A stretch of DNA of 64,000 bases, taken from NCBI RefSeq assembly GCF_900100795.1, contig NZ_FNCO01000009.1, forward strand, positions 124,001 through 188,000, written 5' to 3'. Origin of the DNA: Pseudomonas abietaniphila. Lineage in GTDB: Bacteria > Pseudomonadota > Gammaproteobacteria > Pseudomonadales > Pseudomonadaceae. The position numbers were made by a program, and so were the translations under genes. How positions within the stretch are numbered: position 1 is the stretch's first letter; each line of letters opens with the position of its first letter. This document shows positions 34,188 to 42,775 of the stretch, piece by piece. Below the pieces are notes generated by a model. That model was not told where the DNA came from, did no database searches, and saw only the letters and a list, made by a program, of their open reading frames with translations.

Positions 34188-35315
34188 ATGATCAATCTGT
34201 TTGAACCCTACGACCTCCACGGTCTGACCCTGAACAACCGCTTCGTCATGGCGCCAATGACCCGCTCCCGCGCGCCGGAAGACATCGCCACTGCCGAGAT
34301 TGCTCTGCATTACACCCAGCGCGGCACCACCGGACTGATCGTTTCCGAAGGCACACCGATTTCCCGCGAAGGCCAGGGTTACCTGTTCAATCCGGGTATC
34401 TTCACCGAGGCGCAGATCAAGGGCTGGAAACTGGTGACCGACTCGGTGCGCAGCGTCGGCGGTCGCATGTTCGCTCAGCTGTGGCATGTGGGCCGTGTGT
34501 CCCACACATCGATTCAGGTAGACGGACAAGCCCCGGTGAGCGCCACAAACAGGCCCGCGCAAGGCGCGATTGCTTTTGGCTACGACGAAAGCGGCGAGCC
34601 CGGCTTCGTGGCGACTTCGGTGCCGCGTTCGCTGACCACCGAAGAAGTCGGTCGGGTCGTCGAAGACTTCGCCCAGGCGGCGCAAAACGCAATTGACGCA
34701 GGCTTCGATGGCGTGGAAATCCATGGTGCCAACGGCTACCTGATCGAGCAGTTCCTGAACCCGTTGGTCAACGACCGCACGGACCGTTACTCGGCAAAAG
34801 ACCTGCAAGACCGTTTGCGCTTCGTGTTCGAGGTGGTGGATGCGGTCAGCGCCAGAATCGGTGCCAACCGGGTCGGCATTCGCATCTCGCCGTACGGTCA
34901 GCTGTTCGACATGCCGATCTACCCGGAAATCGACGAGACCTACTCGGCGCTGTGCGCAGGCATGAACCAGCGTGGCATCGCCTACGTCCATGTCATGGAT
35001 CAATCGCACTTCTTCCTCGCGGGTGAAGATTCGGCGGCGCAGGAGCAGGCTCTGCGCACCCTGCTCACGCACTGCAAGGCCGAACTGGGTCAGACCGCGT
35101 TGATTCTTGCGGGGGACATGACGCTGGAGCGCGCTCAGGATCTGGTGGACGCCGGACTGATCGACCTCGCTGCCTTCGGCCAGCCATTCATCGCCAACCC
35201 CGACCTGGTGGCGCGTCTCAAGAACGGCTGGCCATTGACCACGCCGGACCGTGACACCTACTACGGTGGCGACGCAAAAGGCTACGTGGACTACCCGCCG
35301 TACGAACCCGCCTGA
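34188..35315 (+). CDS. Old yellow enzyme-family alkene reductase (XenB/NemA type)
   Basis: A 375-residue FMN TIM-barrel enzyme. It shows NRFVMAPMTRSRA, AQLWHVGRVSH, EIHGANGYLIEQFLNP (substrate-binding His and Asn with the catalytic Tyr nearby) and AFGQPFIANPDLVARL for FMN phosphate. Relatives use NADPH to reduce activated C=C bonds, nitro groups and nitrate esters. The ATG at 34188 gives the normal MINLFEPYDL start. The divergent LysR gene and paired palindromes suggest induction by electrophiles. Confidence 0.92.
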   Translation: MINLFEPYDLHGLTLNNRFVMAPMTRSRAPEDIATAEIALHYTQRGTTGLIVSEGTPISREGQGYLFNPGIFTEAQIKGWKLVTDSVRSVGGRMFAQLWHVGRVSHTSIQVDGQAPVSATNRPAQGAIAFGYDESGEPGFVATSVPRSLTTEEVGRVVEDFAQAAQNAIDAGFDGVEIHGANGYLIEQFLNPLVNDRTDRYSAKDLQDRLRFVFEVVDAVSARIGANRVGIRISPYGQLFDMPIYPEIDETYSALCAGMNQRGIAYVHVMDQSHFFLAGEDSAAQEQALRTLLTHCKAELGQTALILAGDMTLERAQDLVDAGLIDLAAFGQPFIANPDLVARLKNGWPLTTPDRDTYYGGDAKGYVDYPPYEPA

Positions 35316-35367
35316 CCCCGTTGCACGCCAGCAATGATGGGCCTTGATCGCAGAACATGAACGGCGA

Positions 35368-35907
35368 TCAAGGCGCCCAGCGGGTGAATACCAGATCGTG
35401 GTCCTTGACCCTGGCCTGATGACAGCCGAGGCAGGTCTGGTGTTGTTTCTCGTCAACGGGCTGACCGTTGACGAAGCGCCCGAACCCCCAGCCTCCCGAA
35501 TCCTTGTACTTGACCGAGTCCTTGACCATGAATTGCACCGTGGTCGCGGCACCCGGCACCGCCGCCGGTTCAAATTCCGGAGATTGCACGTGCTTCCAGG
35601 CCAGTTTGGTCAGGACGGTGCCGTCGGGAAATGGCAGCGTTCCTTCCTGATAAGCCTTGATGGCGATGTCGTTGCCCAGCACGGCGCGGATCTCGTTAAG
35701 CGGTGCGCCTTCGGTGGCGGGCGCGATCAGTTGCCACTGCCGGTAACCTTCCGGGATCGTCACGCCATAGATCGGCGATGCCTTCGCGTCATGATCACTG
35801 GCGGTTTGCGGGGGGCTGCTTTGCGGGCTTGTTTGCGCGAACACAAACGGCGCGGCAATGGCGGATGCCATAACGGCGGTGAGCAAACCGATGCGGGCAC
35901 GCTTCAT
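35368..35907 (-). CDS. Cytochrome P460-family protein
   Basis: A 179-residue periplasmic haem protein with a signal peptide (about 24 residues, ending FVFA). The c-type haem site CLGCH lies at 159-163 near the C-terminus, as in cytochromes P460. KYKDSGGWGFGRF (133-145) includes a candidate Lys for the P460-type Lys-haem crosslink. P460 enzymes oxidise hydroxylamine or use nitric oxide in nitrifiers and methanotrophs; in heterotrophs the role is unclear and the c'-beta type binds NO. It is a lone gene convergent with the old yellow enzyme gene. Confidence 0.85.
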   Translation of the reverse strand: MKRARIGLLTAVMASAIAAPFVFAQTSPQSSPPQTASDHDAKASPIYGVTIPEGYRQWQLIAPATEGAPLNEIRAVLGNDIAIKAYQEGTLPFPDGTVLTKLAWKHVQSPEFEPAAVPGAATTVQFMVKDSVKYKDSGGWGFGRFVNGQPVDEKQHQTCLGCHQARVKDHDLVFTRWAP

Positions 35908-36134
35908 GAGCGGCGTCCTCTCTCTGGGTGAGGTGAGTGGCTAAGCCGCAACGGTACGCAGGCGATGTATCCAGGGTGTATCGACGAAGCGCGGTATTGC
36001 ATGAACGTGTAAGCGCGCGCCCTGCGGATACGCTGCGATACAAACCTGCACACCGCCGTCAAGCGTCAGGTAATTGCTCCCTCGCCGAAGGGAGGGCCGG
36101 CAACGTCATGCAGACGCTTTGTCAGCTGCCGTGC

Positions 36135-36848
36135 TCAGGTGCCTGGCACGTTGCGCTGCCGCGCCGTATGCAGCCTGTGGAGGGTAATCTTGCGCACTTC
36201 CTGCTTGCTGATGTCGATGTGGTGTTTCAGCAGTTGCTGGGCCTGTTCGGTACGGCGTTGCAGGATCGCGTCGAGGATCTGCCCGTGCTCGGCATACGTC
36301 GCATCGATGCGCGGCGCCTGGGTGAAATCCAGACGCCGGATGATGCGGATCTTCTCGGTGATTTCGAAGTGCATGCGCGCCATCTCTGTGTTGCCTGCGG
36401 CCTCGACGAGCGCGCAGTGGAATCGCTCGTCCAGCGCGGACACCCGTGCGCCGTCCTGCACGCGTTCGACTTCTGTCACCAACCAGGTGTTTTTGAGTTC
36501 AGCGATCACCGGGTTGGAATGGATATCCATGTGTCCGAGACGCGCCACCGCCGCGCTTTCCAGCACAATTCGGACGTCGTAAAGCTCTTCGAAATACTGG
36601 AAGTCAAACGCTTTGACCTGCCAGCCGCTGCGGAAATACACCTGCAGATAACCTTCGCGTTCGAGCCTGTACAACGCCTGACGCACCGGCGTGCGACTGG
36701 CCTGGACACGCTCGGCCACCTCGCTTTCGCTAAAGCGATCACCCGGCAGCAATCGGAACTCGAAAATGTCGTCCTTGAGCTGCTGGTAGATCCGCTCGAC
36801 CATGTTGTCCGGGCGTTCCTTGGGCTTTTGCGACGTTAGGATCTGCAT
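36135..36848 (-). CDS. GntR/FCD-family transcriptional regulator
   Basis: A 237-residue regulator. The N-terminal winged helix (VERIYQQLKDDIFEFRLLPG, then FSESEVAERVQASRTPVRQALYRLE) is followed by a helical FCD ligand domain with metal-type His residues (DERFHCALVEAAGN). No strong ribosome site precedes the ATG at 36848; an internal ATG at 36800 is a possible alternative. It is the second gene of a unit with allophanate hydrolase, 60 bases downstream, and probably autoregulates the pair. Confidence 0.87.
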   Translation of the reverse strand: MQILTSQKPKERPDNMVERIYQQLKDDIFEFRLLPGDRFSESEVAERVQASRTPVRQALYRLEREGYLQVYFRSGWQVKAFDFQYFEELYDVRIVLESAAVARLGHMDIHSNPVIAELKNTWLVTEVERVQDGARVSALDERFHCALVEAAGNTEMARMHFEITEKIRIIRRLDFTQAPRIDATYAEHGQILDAILQRRTEQAQQLLKHHIDISKQEVRKITLHRLHTARQRNVPGT

Positions 36849-36908
36849 GGTGTTGTCCGAGCGGTTATCGGGGTTAAAACGAAGGCTTGCCGCCTTGTCT
36901 GAGGAACG

Positions 36909-38723
36909 TCAGGCCTTGTTCAAGCTGGCGATATAAGCGCGCCAGCCACCGAACGCGGTGATGTCTTGCGCGTCTGCCAATGCCCAGGGTTCGCAGATGA
37001 AACCCTTCACGCTGCGACCGTCCGCCAGCGTGAGGTTGCCGATGCCCAGCGGCGCAGGAATCTCGGCGACGAACTCGCCGAAGCGCGCCAGCGGAATGTC
37101 CCACAACTCGACGATGATCGACTGCCCGCCTTCGGCTTTGGCCAGGCCAGGCTTGGGCGGCACCGTACCGGGGAGCGCGTACAAGCGGTAGTCACCCTGG
37201 GTCAGGGTCTGCTCGACGAACACGGCGTCGCGGCGGGTCAGCTGAAAATTGAGCGGCATGCCGGTCAGGTGTGCGCCGACCACGGCCACGCGGACACTGC
37301 CAAACGGTTGAGGTGCGGCAGCTGGCTCAGGCAATGGGCGCCCCGTTGCCCCCATCGGCAGTTTGAGATGCGCTTGCCACTGCTTGCCGAAACGCGCGAG
37401 CGCTGCGTCATGCCAGGCCGGTGCGATCAGCGTGATGCCGGCGGGTAAGCCATCCGCCCGCAGCCCCGCGGGCAGCGCCAGAGCAGACAAATCCGCCAGG
37501 TTGGTGAAGTTAGTGTAGAACCCGAATTGCGAGTTATAGAGCACCGGTTCCGCCGCCATCTCGGCCAGCGTGCGAATCGTCGCCGAGGTCGGCACCACCA
37601 GCGCGTCGAAACCGGCCAGTGCATCGTTGATCTGCCGGCTCAGCGTCGCACGCAGGTACTCGGCCTTGTAGGCGTCGCAGGCGCTGTACCCCAAGCCGTT
37701 TTCAACGATCCCCCGCACCACCGGGTTGATCGCGTCCGGGCTGGAGGCGAGCATCGACTCGAGCGCCACGGTCCGCTCCGCGACCCATGAACCGTAATAA
37801 AGCTGCTCGGCCAGCGCCTTGAAGGGAGCGAAATCGATGCGCGTGATCTCGGCCCCCATGTCGCCGAGTGTCTGCAAGGCCTGCTCGTAGACGGCCTGAT
37901 TATGAGCATCGCCAAAAAACTCCAGTGTGGCCGGCACCGCCAGTTTGATCGATGCACCGAAGCCCACTGGCGCAGTGTTGGGGTTGGCACGGGAATACGC
38001 GTCGGAGGCGTCGTACCCTTCGGCGATCCCGGCCACGCACTCAGCGTCCTCGACGGTCAGGGCGAAGACCGAGATGCAGTCCACGGTGCGACAGGCCGGC
38101 ACCAACCCGGTATTCGACAAGCGACCCTTGGTGGGTTTCAGGCCCACGATGTTATTGAACCCGGCAGGCACCCGTCCGGAACCGGCGGTGTCGGTACCCA
38201 GGGAGAACGCCACCAGGCCCCGCGCCACGACAGACGCCGAGCCCGAGCTCGAACCGCCGCTGACGTACTCGGGATTGAAACTGTTCGGTACTGCACCGTA
38301 GGGAGAACGCGTACCGACCAGCCCCGTGGCGAACTGGTCGAGGTTGGTCTTGCCCATCAGAATCGCACCGGCCGCGCGCAGCCTGGCGACCACCGTCGCA
38401 TCGGCACTGGCGGTGTAGGCGAACTCCGGGCACGCCGCTGTCGTGAGCCAGCCCTCAGCGTCGATGTTGTCCTTGATGGCGAACGGCACCCCGTACAACG
38501 GCAGCTTACCGATATCGCCGCCAACGGCTTCAAGACGAGTCGCCAGCTGGGCCAGTTGCGCATCGAGTTGTGCGTGGCTGACGCGCGAGATCCAGGCGTT
38601 ATCCGGTGCGGGAAAAGCATCGAGCAGCGCCAGCAACCCGTTCGGGGTCACCTCACCGCGCTGATACGCAGCGATCCATTGGTTAACGGTCCAACCGAAC
38701 AAGGGGTGTTGAGCGTTCTGCAT
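36909..38723 (-). CDS. atzF: Allophanate hydrolase
   Basis: A 604-residue amidase-signature enzyme of the usual AtzF length. The catalytic Ser-cisSer-Lys triad shows in VPFAIKDNIDAEG, GGSSSGSAS and GTDTAGSGRVPAG. The C-terminal domain after about residue 470 matches the allophanate hydrolase extension (VAVVGAHLTGMPLN, VELWDIPLARFGEFVAEIP). The enzyme releases ammonia and CO2 from allophanate. The ATG at 38723 gives MQNAQHPLFGWTVNQWI. No urea carboxylase, cyanurate or biuret hydrolase gene is adjacent, so the source of allophanate lies elsewhere. Confidence 0.9.
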   Translation of the reverse strand: MQNAQHPLFGWTVNQWIAAYQRGEVTPNGLLALLDAFPAPDNAWISRVSHAQLDAQLAQLATRLEAVGGDIGKLPLYGVPFAIKDNIDAEGWLTTAACPEFAYTASADATVVARLRAAGAILMGKTNLDQFATGLVGTRSPYGAVPNSFNPEYVSGGSSSGSASVVARGLVAFSLGTDTAGSGRVPAGFNNIVGLKPTKGRLSNTGLVPACRTVDCISVFALTVEDAECVAGIAEGYDASDAYSRANPNTAPVGFGASIKLAVPATLEFFGDAHNQAVYEQALQTLGDMGAEITRIDFAPFKALAEQLYYGSWVAERTVALESMLASSPDAINPVVRGIVENGLGYSACDAYKAEYLRATLSRQINDALAGFDALVVPTSATIRTLAEMAAEPVLYNSQFGFYTNFTNLADLSALALPAGLRADGLPAGITLIAPAWHDAALARFGKQWQAHLKLPMGATGRPLPEPAAAPQPFGSVRVAVVGAHLTGMPLNFQLTRRDAVFVEQTLTQGDYRLYALPGTVPPKPGLAKAEGGQSIIVELWDIPLARFGEFVAEIPAPLGIGNLTLADGRSVKGFICEPWALADAQDITAFGGWRAYIASLNKA

Positions 38724-38737
38724 GTGTGGATTCCATC

Positions 38738-38747
38738 TTGTATCCAA
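38738..38747. promoter_or_regulatory. Candidate FCD-type GntR half-palindrome before atzF
   Basis: TTGTATCCAA matches the palindrome TTGTATACAA at nine of ten bases, the form bound by several FCD regulators. It lies 15 bases upstream of the atzF start. A single imperfect site, so only tentative. Confidence 0.4.
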
Positions 38748-38891
38748 GTTTGAATCCAACAACAGCAAAACGCAGGCCATCTTGTTGAAAGCCTTTATTT
38801 ACGCGGCGTCGTAGGGATTTCAGCTGCGCCAGCCCACACCAAGATGCCCGCTCAGGAGGCAGCCGTGCGTGATTTTGGTGCCCGGCCGGAT

Positions 38892-39107
38892 TCAACCCAG
38901 CGTCGATGACCCAATGTCCAGCTTGTCCGAATCTTCAAACTCGTCCAGCCGCAGGTCTCCCAAGTCAAGATCGCCTTCCGGGTCACTGTCTTCGTCGGCA
39001 TCGGCGTCGTTGAGTGGCGACTGGTCGCCGCCGAAATGCGGGTCTTCGTTGTTCAGAAAATACGGTGTCAGATGATGCTTGCCGCGTTTGTGTGGCTGTA
39101 CGTGCAT
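38892..39107 (-). CDS. Small protein with strongly acidic C-terminal half
   Basis: A 71-residue protein with a basic, aromatic N-terminal third (MHVQPHKRGKHHLTPYFLNN) and an Asp/Glu-rich remainder (DADADEDSDPEGDLDLGDL). AGGAG lies nine bases before the ATG at 39107. It has no membrane segment or signal peptide and I recognise no family. It lies alone between atzF and a LysR gene. The polarised charge suggests a nucleic-acid- or protein-binding role, but that is guesswork. Confidence 0.55.
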   Translation of the reverse strand: MHVQPHKRGKHHLTPYFLNNEDPHFGGDQSPLNDADADEDSDPEGDLDLGDLRLDEFEDSDKLDIGSSTLG

Positions 39108-39168
39108 TGCAGGAGTCTCCTAACGGCTCTTCATGTTCAATTTCAAGTTACTCCAGATCCCGGCGCGA

Positions 39169-40071
39169 TCACACCCAGCTGAAAAACGATCCGCCGTCCT
39201 CGCGCAGCATTTTCGCCATGGCGTGAGCGGCCGGAGACAGGTAACCCTCGCGGCGCAGGATCACGCAGATGGTCCGCGCCATGGTGGTATTTTCCAGCGG
39301 CACCTCCCGCAGGTATTGCATGTTCTTGCCATATTCGAGGGTTTCCCTGGCGATGAAGCTCAAAAGGCGGGTCTGGGCGATGAGCCGGGGCAACAGGGAA
39401 ATGGAATTGGCTTCGATCTGCACCACCGGCAGCGGCAGGTTGTGCCGTGCGAACGCCTCGTCGACCCAGATCCGCGAAGACACACCGGGTGGCGGCAACA
39501 CCCAGCGGTAGCTGCACAGGTCGCTCATCTGAAACGGCGCATTGAAGATCGGATGATTGCGACTGGCGATCACGACCGCCTCGTCCGTGAGAATAGGATG
39601 GGCCGTGAACTCGTCTTCAATGCTGCGTTGCGCGCAGATGATCATGTCCAGATGCCCCGAGCGCAACTGCTCGCGCAGCATGTCATCCTGCCCGATCACC
39701 AGTTTCAGGGTGATGTCCGGCGCGCGCTTGAGTAACGCGTCAGTCAACTCCGGCAGCAGGTATTCAGCCATCGTCGACGCACACCCCAAACGAATCTCGC
39801 CCACCGCCCCGCTGGCGAAATCACGAACCTCTCGCTGGGTCTGGGCAATGCTTTGCTGGAGCATTTTGCCCCGCGCCTGCAGCAGTTCGCCGACCGGCGT
39901 GAGCTTGATCCGCCGACCGTCGCGCTGAAACAACTTGGTGCCAAACGATTCTTCCAGGCGCTGAATGCTTTTGGTCAGTGCAGGCTGGCTGCGATTGAGT
40001 TTTTCAGCCGCACGCCCCAGGTGACCGAGCTCAGCGATGGTTTCGAAATAGGTCAGGTCACGCAGGTCCAT
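39169..40071 (-). CDS. LysR-family transcriptional regulator
   Basis: A 300-residue regulator beginning MDLRDLTYFETIAELGHLGRAAEKL, with NRSQPALTKSIQRLEES as the recognition region. Effector-domain features include GEIRLGCASTMAEYLLPEL and DMIICAQRS. It is divergent from an AbrB-family membrane gene across 104 AT-rich bases with a TTGATCAA palindrome at 40115-40122, and probably controls it. Confidence 0.88.
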   Translation of the reverse strand: MDLRDLTYFETIAELGHLGRAAEKLNRSQPALTKSIQRLEESFGTKLFQRDGRRIKLTPVGELLQARGKMLQQSIAQTQREVRDFASGAVGEIRLGCASTMAEYLLPELTDALLKRAPDITLKLVIGQDDMLREQLRSGHLDMIICAQRSIEDEFTAHPILTDEAVVIASRNHPIFNAPFQMSDLCSYRWVLPPPGVSSRIWVDEAFARHNLPLPVVQIEANSISLLPRLIAQTRLLSFIARETLEYGKNMQYLREVPLENTTMARTICVILRREGYLSPAAHAMAKMLREDGGSFFSWV

Positions 40072-40114
40072 ATATCAACCAAAGTTATCAATTCATGATT
40101 ATTAGAAAATAGAC

Positions 40115-40122
40115 TTGATCAA
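40115..40122. promoter_or_regulatory. Short palindrome in the LysR/AbrB-transporter gap
   Basis: TTGATCAA is a perfect 8-base palindrome in an AT-rich divergent promoter region. Related TATCAA and ATCAATTC fragments lie nearby at 40074-40094. Short, so only suggestive. Confidence 0.35.
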
Positions 40123-40175
40123 TTCAACTGTCGATACTTCCCGGCATTGGACACACTTCCACCAGGAACCTGCCA

Positions 40176-41273
40176 ATGCTCTGGAGATCCTCGTTGTCAC
40201 GCCCTGCACCCTTTTCCCTCGATTCCCTGCCTTCGCTTGTGCAGTGGTCGCTGCTCATCGTTCTGGCGGGCAGCGCCGGTCAGGCCTTCAAATACTTTCA
40301 CGTTCCCGCTGCGCTGTTTCTTGGCCCGATGCTGGTCGCCATCGGCTTCGGGGTTTGCGGCGCAAATATCCGGCTGCACAAGCATGTGTTTCGCCTGGGC
40401 CAGGGCAGCGTCGGCGTGCTGGTCGCGCACTCAATGACCATGGGCGTGTTGCTCACTGCCCTGCAGTCCTGGCACGTGATGGTGTTCGCCACCCTGCTGA
40501 CCGTGGCCTTGAGCGCCGTGGTCGGTATCGGCCTGGCGCGCTGGGGCGGTATTCAAGGCAGCACGGCCGCGTGGGGCACTTCGCCCGGCGCCGCGTCGGC
40601 GATGGTGGCGATGTCCGAGGATTACGGCGCCGACTCGCGCGTGGTTGCAACGATGCAGTATGTGCGGGTGGTGTGCGTGGTGATGGTCGGCGCGTTGGTC
40701 AGCCGCCTGATCGGCGCTGACGTGGGCGGCACCGATGCACACAGCAGCGATGCCCTGTTGCAAGGTGCCAACCTGCTGAATCTTGGCCTGAGCCTGCTGG
40801 TGATCGTGGTGGGTGTGACCCTCGGATCGAAGGTTCCGGCCGGCGCCTTGCTGGTGCCGCTGTTACTGGGGGGCGCGCTGCAATTAAGTGGCGTCCTGCA
40901 GATCGTCATGCCGACCTGGCTGCTGGCAATCGCCTATGGCGCCATCGGCAGTTACATTGGGCTGCGCTTCGATCGGGCCACCATCCGTTATGTCTGGCGG
41001 CGGCTGCCGGCAATGATTTTCGGCGCACTGCTGTTGATCCTGCTCTGCGCGATCTCCGCCTGGGTGATCGCCGAAATGATGGGCAAGGACTTCCTCTCGG
41101 TGTACCTGGCGACCAGCCCTGGTGGCCTGGACGCCATGGCGATCATCGCCATCGACACCCACTCCGACGTTGGCTTCGTGCTGGCGATGCAAACCCTGCG
41201 TCTGTTCGGGGTCATTGTGACCGGGGCCTACATCGCGCGGCAGGTGATTCGGGTAACCCAGCGCCTGGCCTGA
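40176..41273 (+). CDS. AbrB-family (PF05145 type) membrane protein, putative transporter
   Basis: A 365-residue inner-membrane protein with about ten helices and an internal duplication. GVLVAHSMTMGVLL and QGSTAAWGTSPGAASAMVAMSEDYGADSRVVATMQYVRV in the first half mirror LATSPGGLDAMAIIAIDTHSDVGFVLAMQTLR in the second. These TSPG(A/G) repeats mark the AbrB/ammonia-monooxygenase-related family, whose members are thought to transport organic acids; the old monooxygenase name is misleading. The divergent LysR suggests substrate induction. The ATG at 40176 has no strong ribosome site, so the start is less sure. Confidence 0.82.
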   Translation: MLWRSSLSRPAPFSLDSLPSLVQWSLLIVLAGSAGQAFKYFHVPAALFLGPMLVAIGFGVCGANIRLHKHVFRLGQGSVGVLVAHSMTMGVLLTALQSWHVMVFATLLTVALSAVVGIGLARWGGIQGSTAAWGTSPGAASAMVAMSEDYGADSRVVATMQYVRVVCVVMVGALVSRLIGADVGGTDAHSSDALLQGANLLNLGLSLLVIVVGVTLGSKVPAGALLVPLLLGGALQLSGVLQIVMPTWLLAIAYGAIGSYIGLRFDRATIRYVWRRLPAMIFGALLLILLCAISAWVIAEMMGKDFLSVYLATSPGGLDAMAIIAIDTHSDVGFVLAMQTLRLFGVIVTGAYIARQVIRVTQRLA

Positions 41274-41306
41274 CGGGTCAGCGGCAGGATCAAAAGCATT
41301 GCCGTC

Positions 41307-42551
41307 TCACTGCAAATGCTCCAGCGCAGTCGCCAGACTTTGCGCCAGCGGCAAGACCGGCAGCAGGGTCGCCTGATAGGCGTGATAGAGATCCGGCTTG
41401 CCTGGCCAGATATCGGCGCTGGGTTGATTCTGCGGGTTCAGCTCATGACGCCAGCTGCCCTGCTCAAGGTCGATGAACAGGGTTTCGTTGAATTCCCAGA
41501 ACGTGCGGTACCAGGTTTCGTATTGCTGCTCACCCGTGCGTTGCAGCAGCGCCGCCGAGGCCGCAGCGGCTTCGGCGTGGGTCCAGTGCAAACGATGGCG
41601 AACCACCGGGCGATTCTCCCAGTCGAGGGTGTAGACAATGCCCGGTGCGCCGTCGACATCCCAGCCGAACCGACAAGCATTTTCGAACAACAACCGCGCA
41701 TCTTCCACGAGCCAGGACGGCGTCTCCAGCTTGGCTTTCTGTCGCGCGGCCTCAAGATGCAGCACCAGCCGCGCCCACTCGAACGCATGCCCGGGCGTGG
41801 TGCCGTAAGGGCGAAAACCGTCATCCGGTTTGTCAGCGTTGTACTCGGGAACAGGCTGCCATTGCAGCGTGAAGTGCTCGATGACTTGATGGTTATTGGC
41901 GGCGGCGTGCTCATGAATCACGCGCTCGACGATGCGCAGCGCGCGGTCCAGCCAGCGGGCATCCCCCGTCACGTCCGCCAGCGCCAGAAAGGCTTCAGTG
42001 CTGTGCATGTTGCTGTTCGCGCCGCGATAGGCTTCTTCCTGGCTCCAGTCGCGGGCGAACGACTCGCGCATGGCGCCTTCTTCCTCGCTCCAGAAACGCT
42101 GACTGATCACTTGAATGGCCTGCTCCAGCAGCGCCTTGGCTCCAGGTCGTTGTGCGACAACGGCAGAACTGGCCGCGAGCGCGACGAAGGCGTGGAGGTA
42201 GGCGGCTTTGCCGGTATCGGCACTGTGCTCGAGCGGTTTGGCGAACCAGCCGCCATGCTCGGCGTCGCGCAATGGGCCGGCCAGCGCAGCAACGCCGTGA
42301 TCGACCAGCTCGGCGCAACCGGGAATGCCGTTGATGTGGGCCATGGCGAAACTGTGGGTCATGCGCGCGGTGTTCATGGTTTCGGCAATGGCGTCGGCGG
42401 GGAGGCGCCCCTGCTCGTCCAGATTGCCAAAGCCCTGAGGCAACCTCGACGCCTTGGCGAACGCCAGCAGCCGATTGCCTTCTTGCGCCAGCCACGCTTT
42501 GTGTCCGGGGGAGCGCAGCCAGCTGCTGAAACCGCGATTCACATTATCCAT
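41307..42551 (-). CDS. AGE-family sugar isomerase/epimerase (mannose isomerase or YihS type)
   Basis: A 414-residue (alpha/alpha)6-barrel enzyme. It shows ETMNTARMTHSFAMAH, HGGWFAKP, NSNMHSTEAFLAL (active-site His) and TTPGHAFEWARLVLHLE with late HWTHAEAAAAS. These His residues drive ring opening and isomerisation in mannose/sulfoquinovose isomerases. Length is typical of YihS/ManI. The ATG at 42551 lies seven bases after AGGTG. No sugar transporter or kinase is adjacent. Convergent with the AbrB transporter gene. Confidence 0.85.
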   Translation of the reverse strand: MDNVNRGFSSWLRSPGHKAWLAQEGNRLLAFAKASRLPQGFGNLDEQGRLPADAIAETMNTARMTHSFAMAHINGIPGCAELVDHGVAALAGPLRDAEHGGWFAKPLEHSADTGKAAYLHAFVALAASSAVVAQRPGAKALLEQAIQVISQRFWSEEEGAMRESFARDWSQEEAYRGANSNMHSTEAFLALADVTGDARWLDRALRIVERVIHEHAAANNHQVIEHFTLQWQPVPEYNADKPDDGFRPYGTTPGHAFEWARLVLHLEAARQKAKLETPSWLVEDARLLFENACRFGWDVDGAPGIVYTLDWENRPVVRHRLHWTHAEAAAASAALLQRTGEQQYETWYRTFWEFNETLFIDLEQGSWRHELNPQNQPSADIWPGKPDLYHAYQATLLPVLPLAQSLATALEHLQ

Positions 42552-42679
42552 TGCCATTCACCTATCTGCTCGGCAGGTTCAGCCCGCCAGGAATTATTAG
42601 TCGGGGCGAATCATGCAAGCCAACCGCGGGTGCAGGCAAGTGAATGAGGTGAAACGTTTATGCAGGTGAAGCATTCCCC

Positions 42680-42767
42680 TGTACGAGCGCGCTTGCCCGC
42701 GAACCCGATACCTCAGCCAACATCGCTGTCACAGACAGGCAGCCATCGCGGGCAACGCGCTCCTGCA
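42680..42767. repeat. REP-type inverted repeat
   Basis: TGTACGAGCGCGCTTGCCCG (from 42680) and its near-complement ending GCGCTCCTGCA (to 42767) enclose about 40 bases. It lies between the AGE-isomerase start and the chemoreceptor stop, with a T run after it on the plus strand. Confidence 0.8.
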
Positions 42768-42775
42768 CTTTTTTG

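Noticed and set aside
40176..41273. Annotation of the AbrB-family gene as ammonia monooxygenase
   Set aside because: The protein is a duplicated polytopic membrane protein without copper-ligand motifs; the monooxygenase label is a legacy name.
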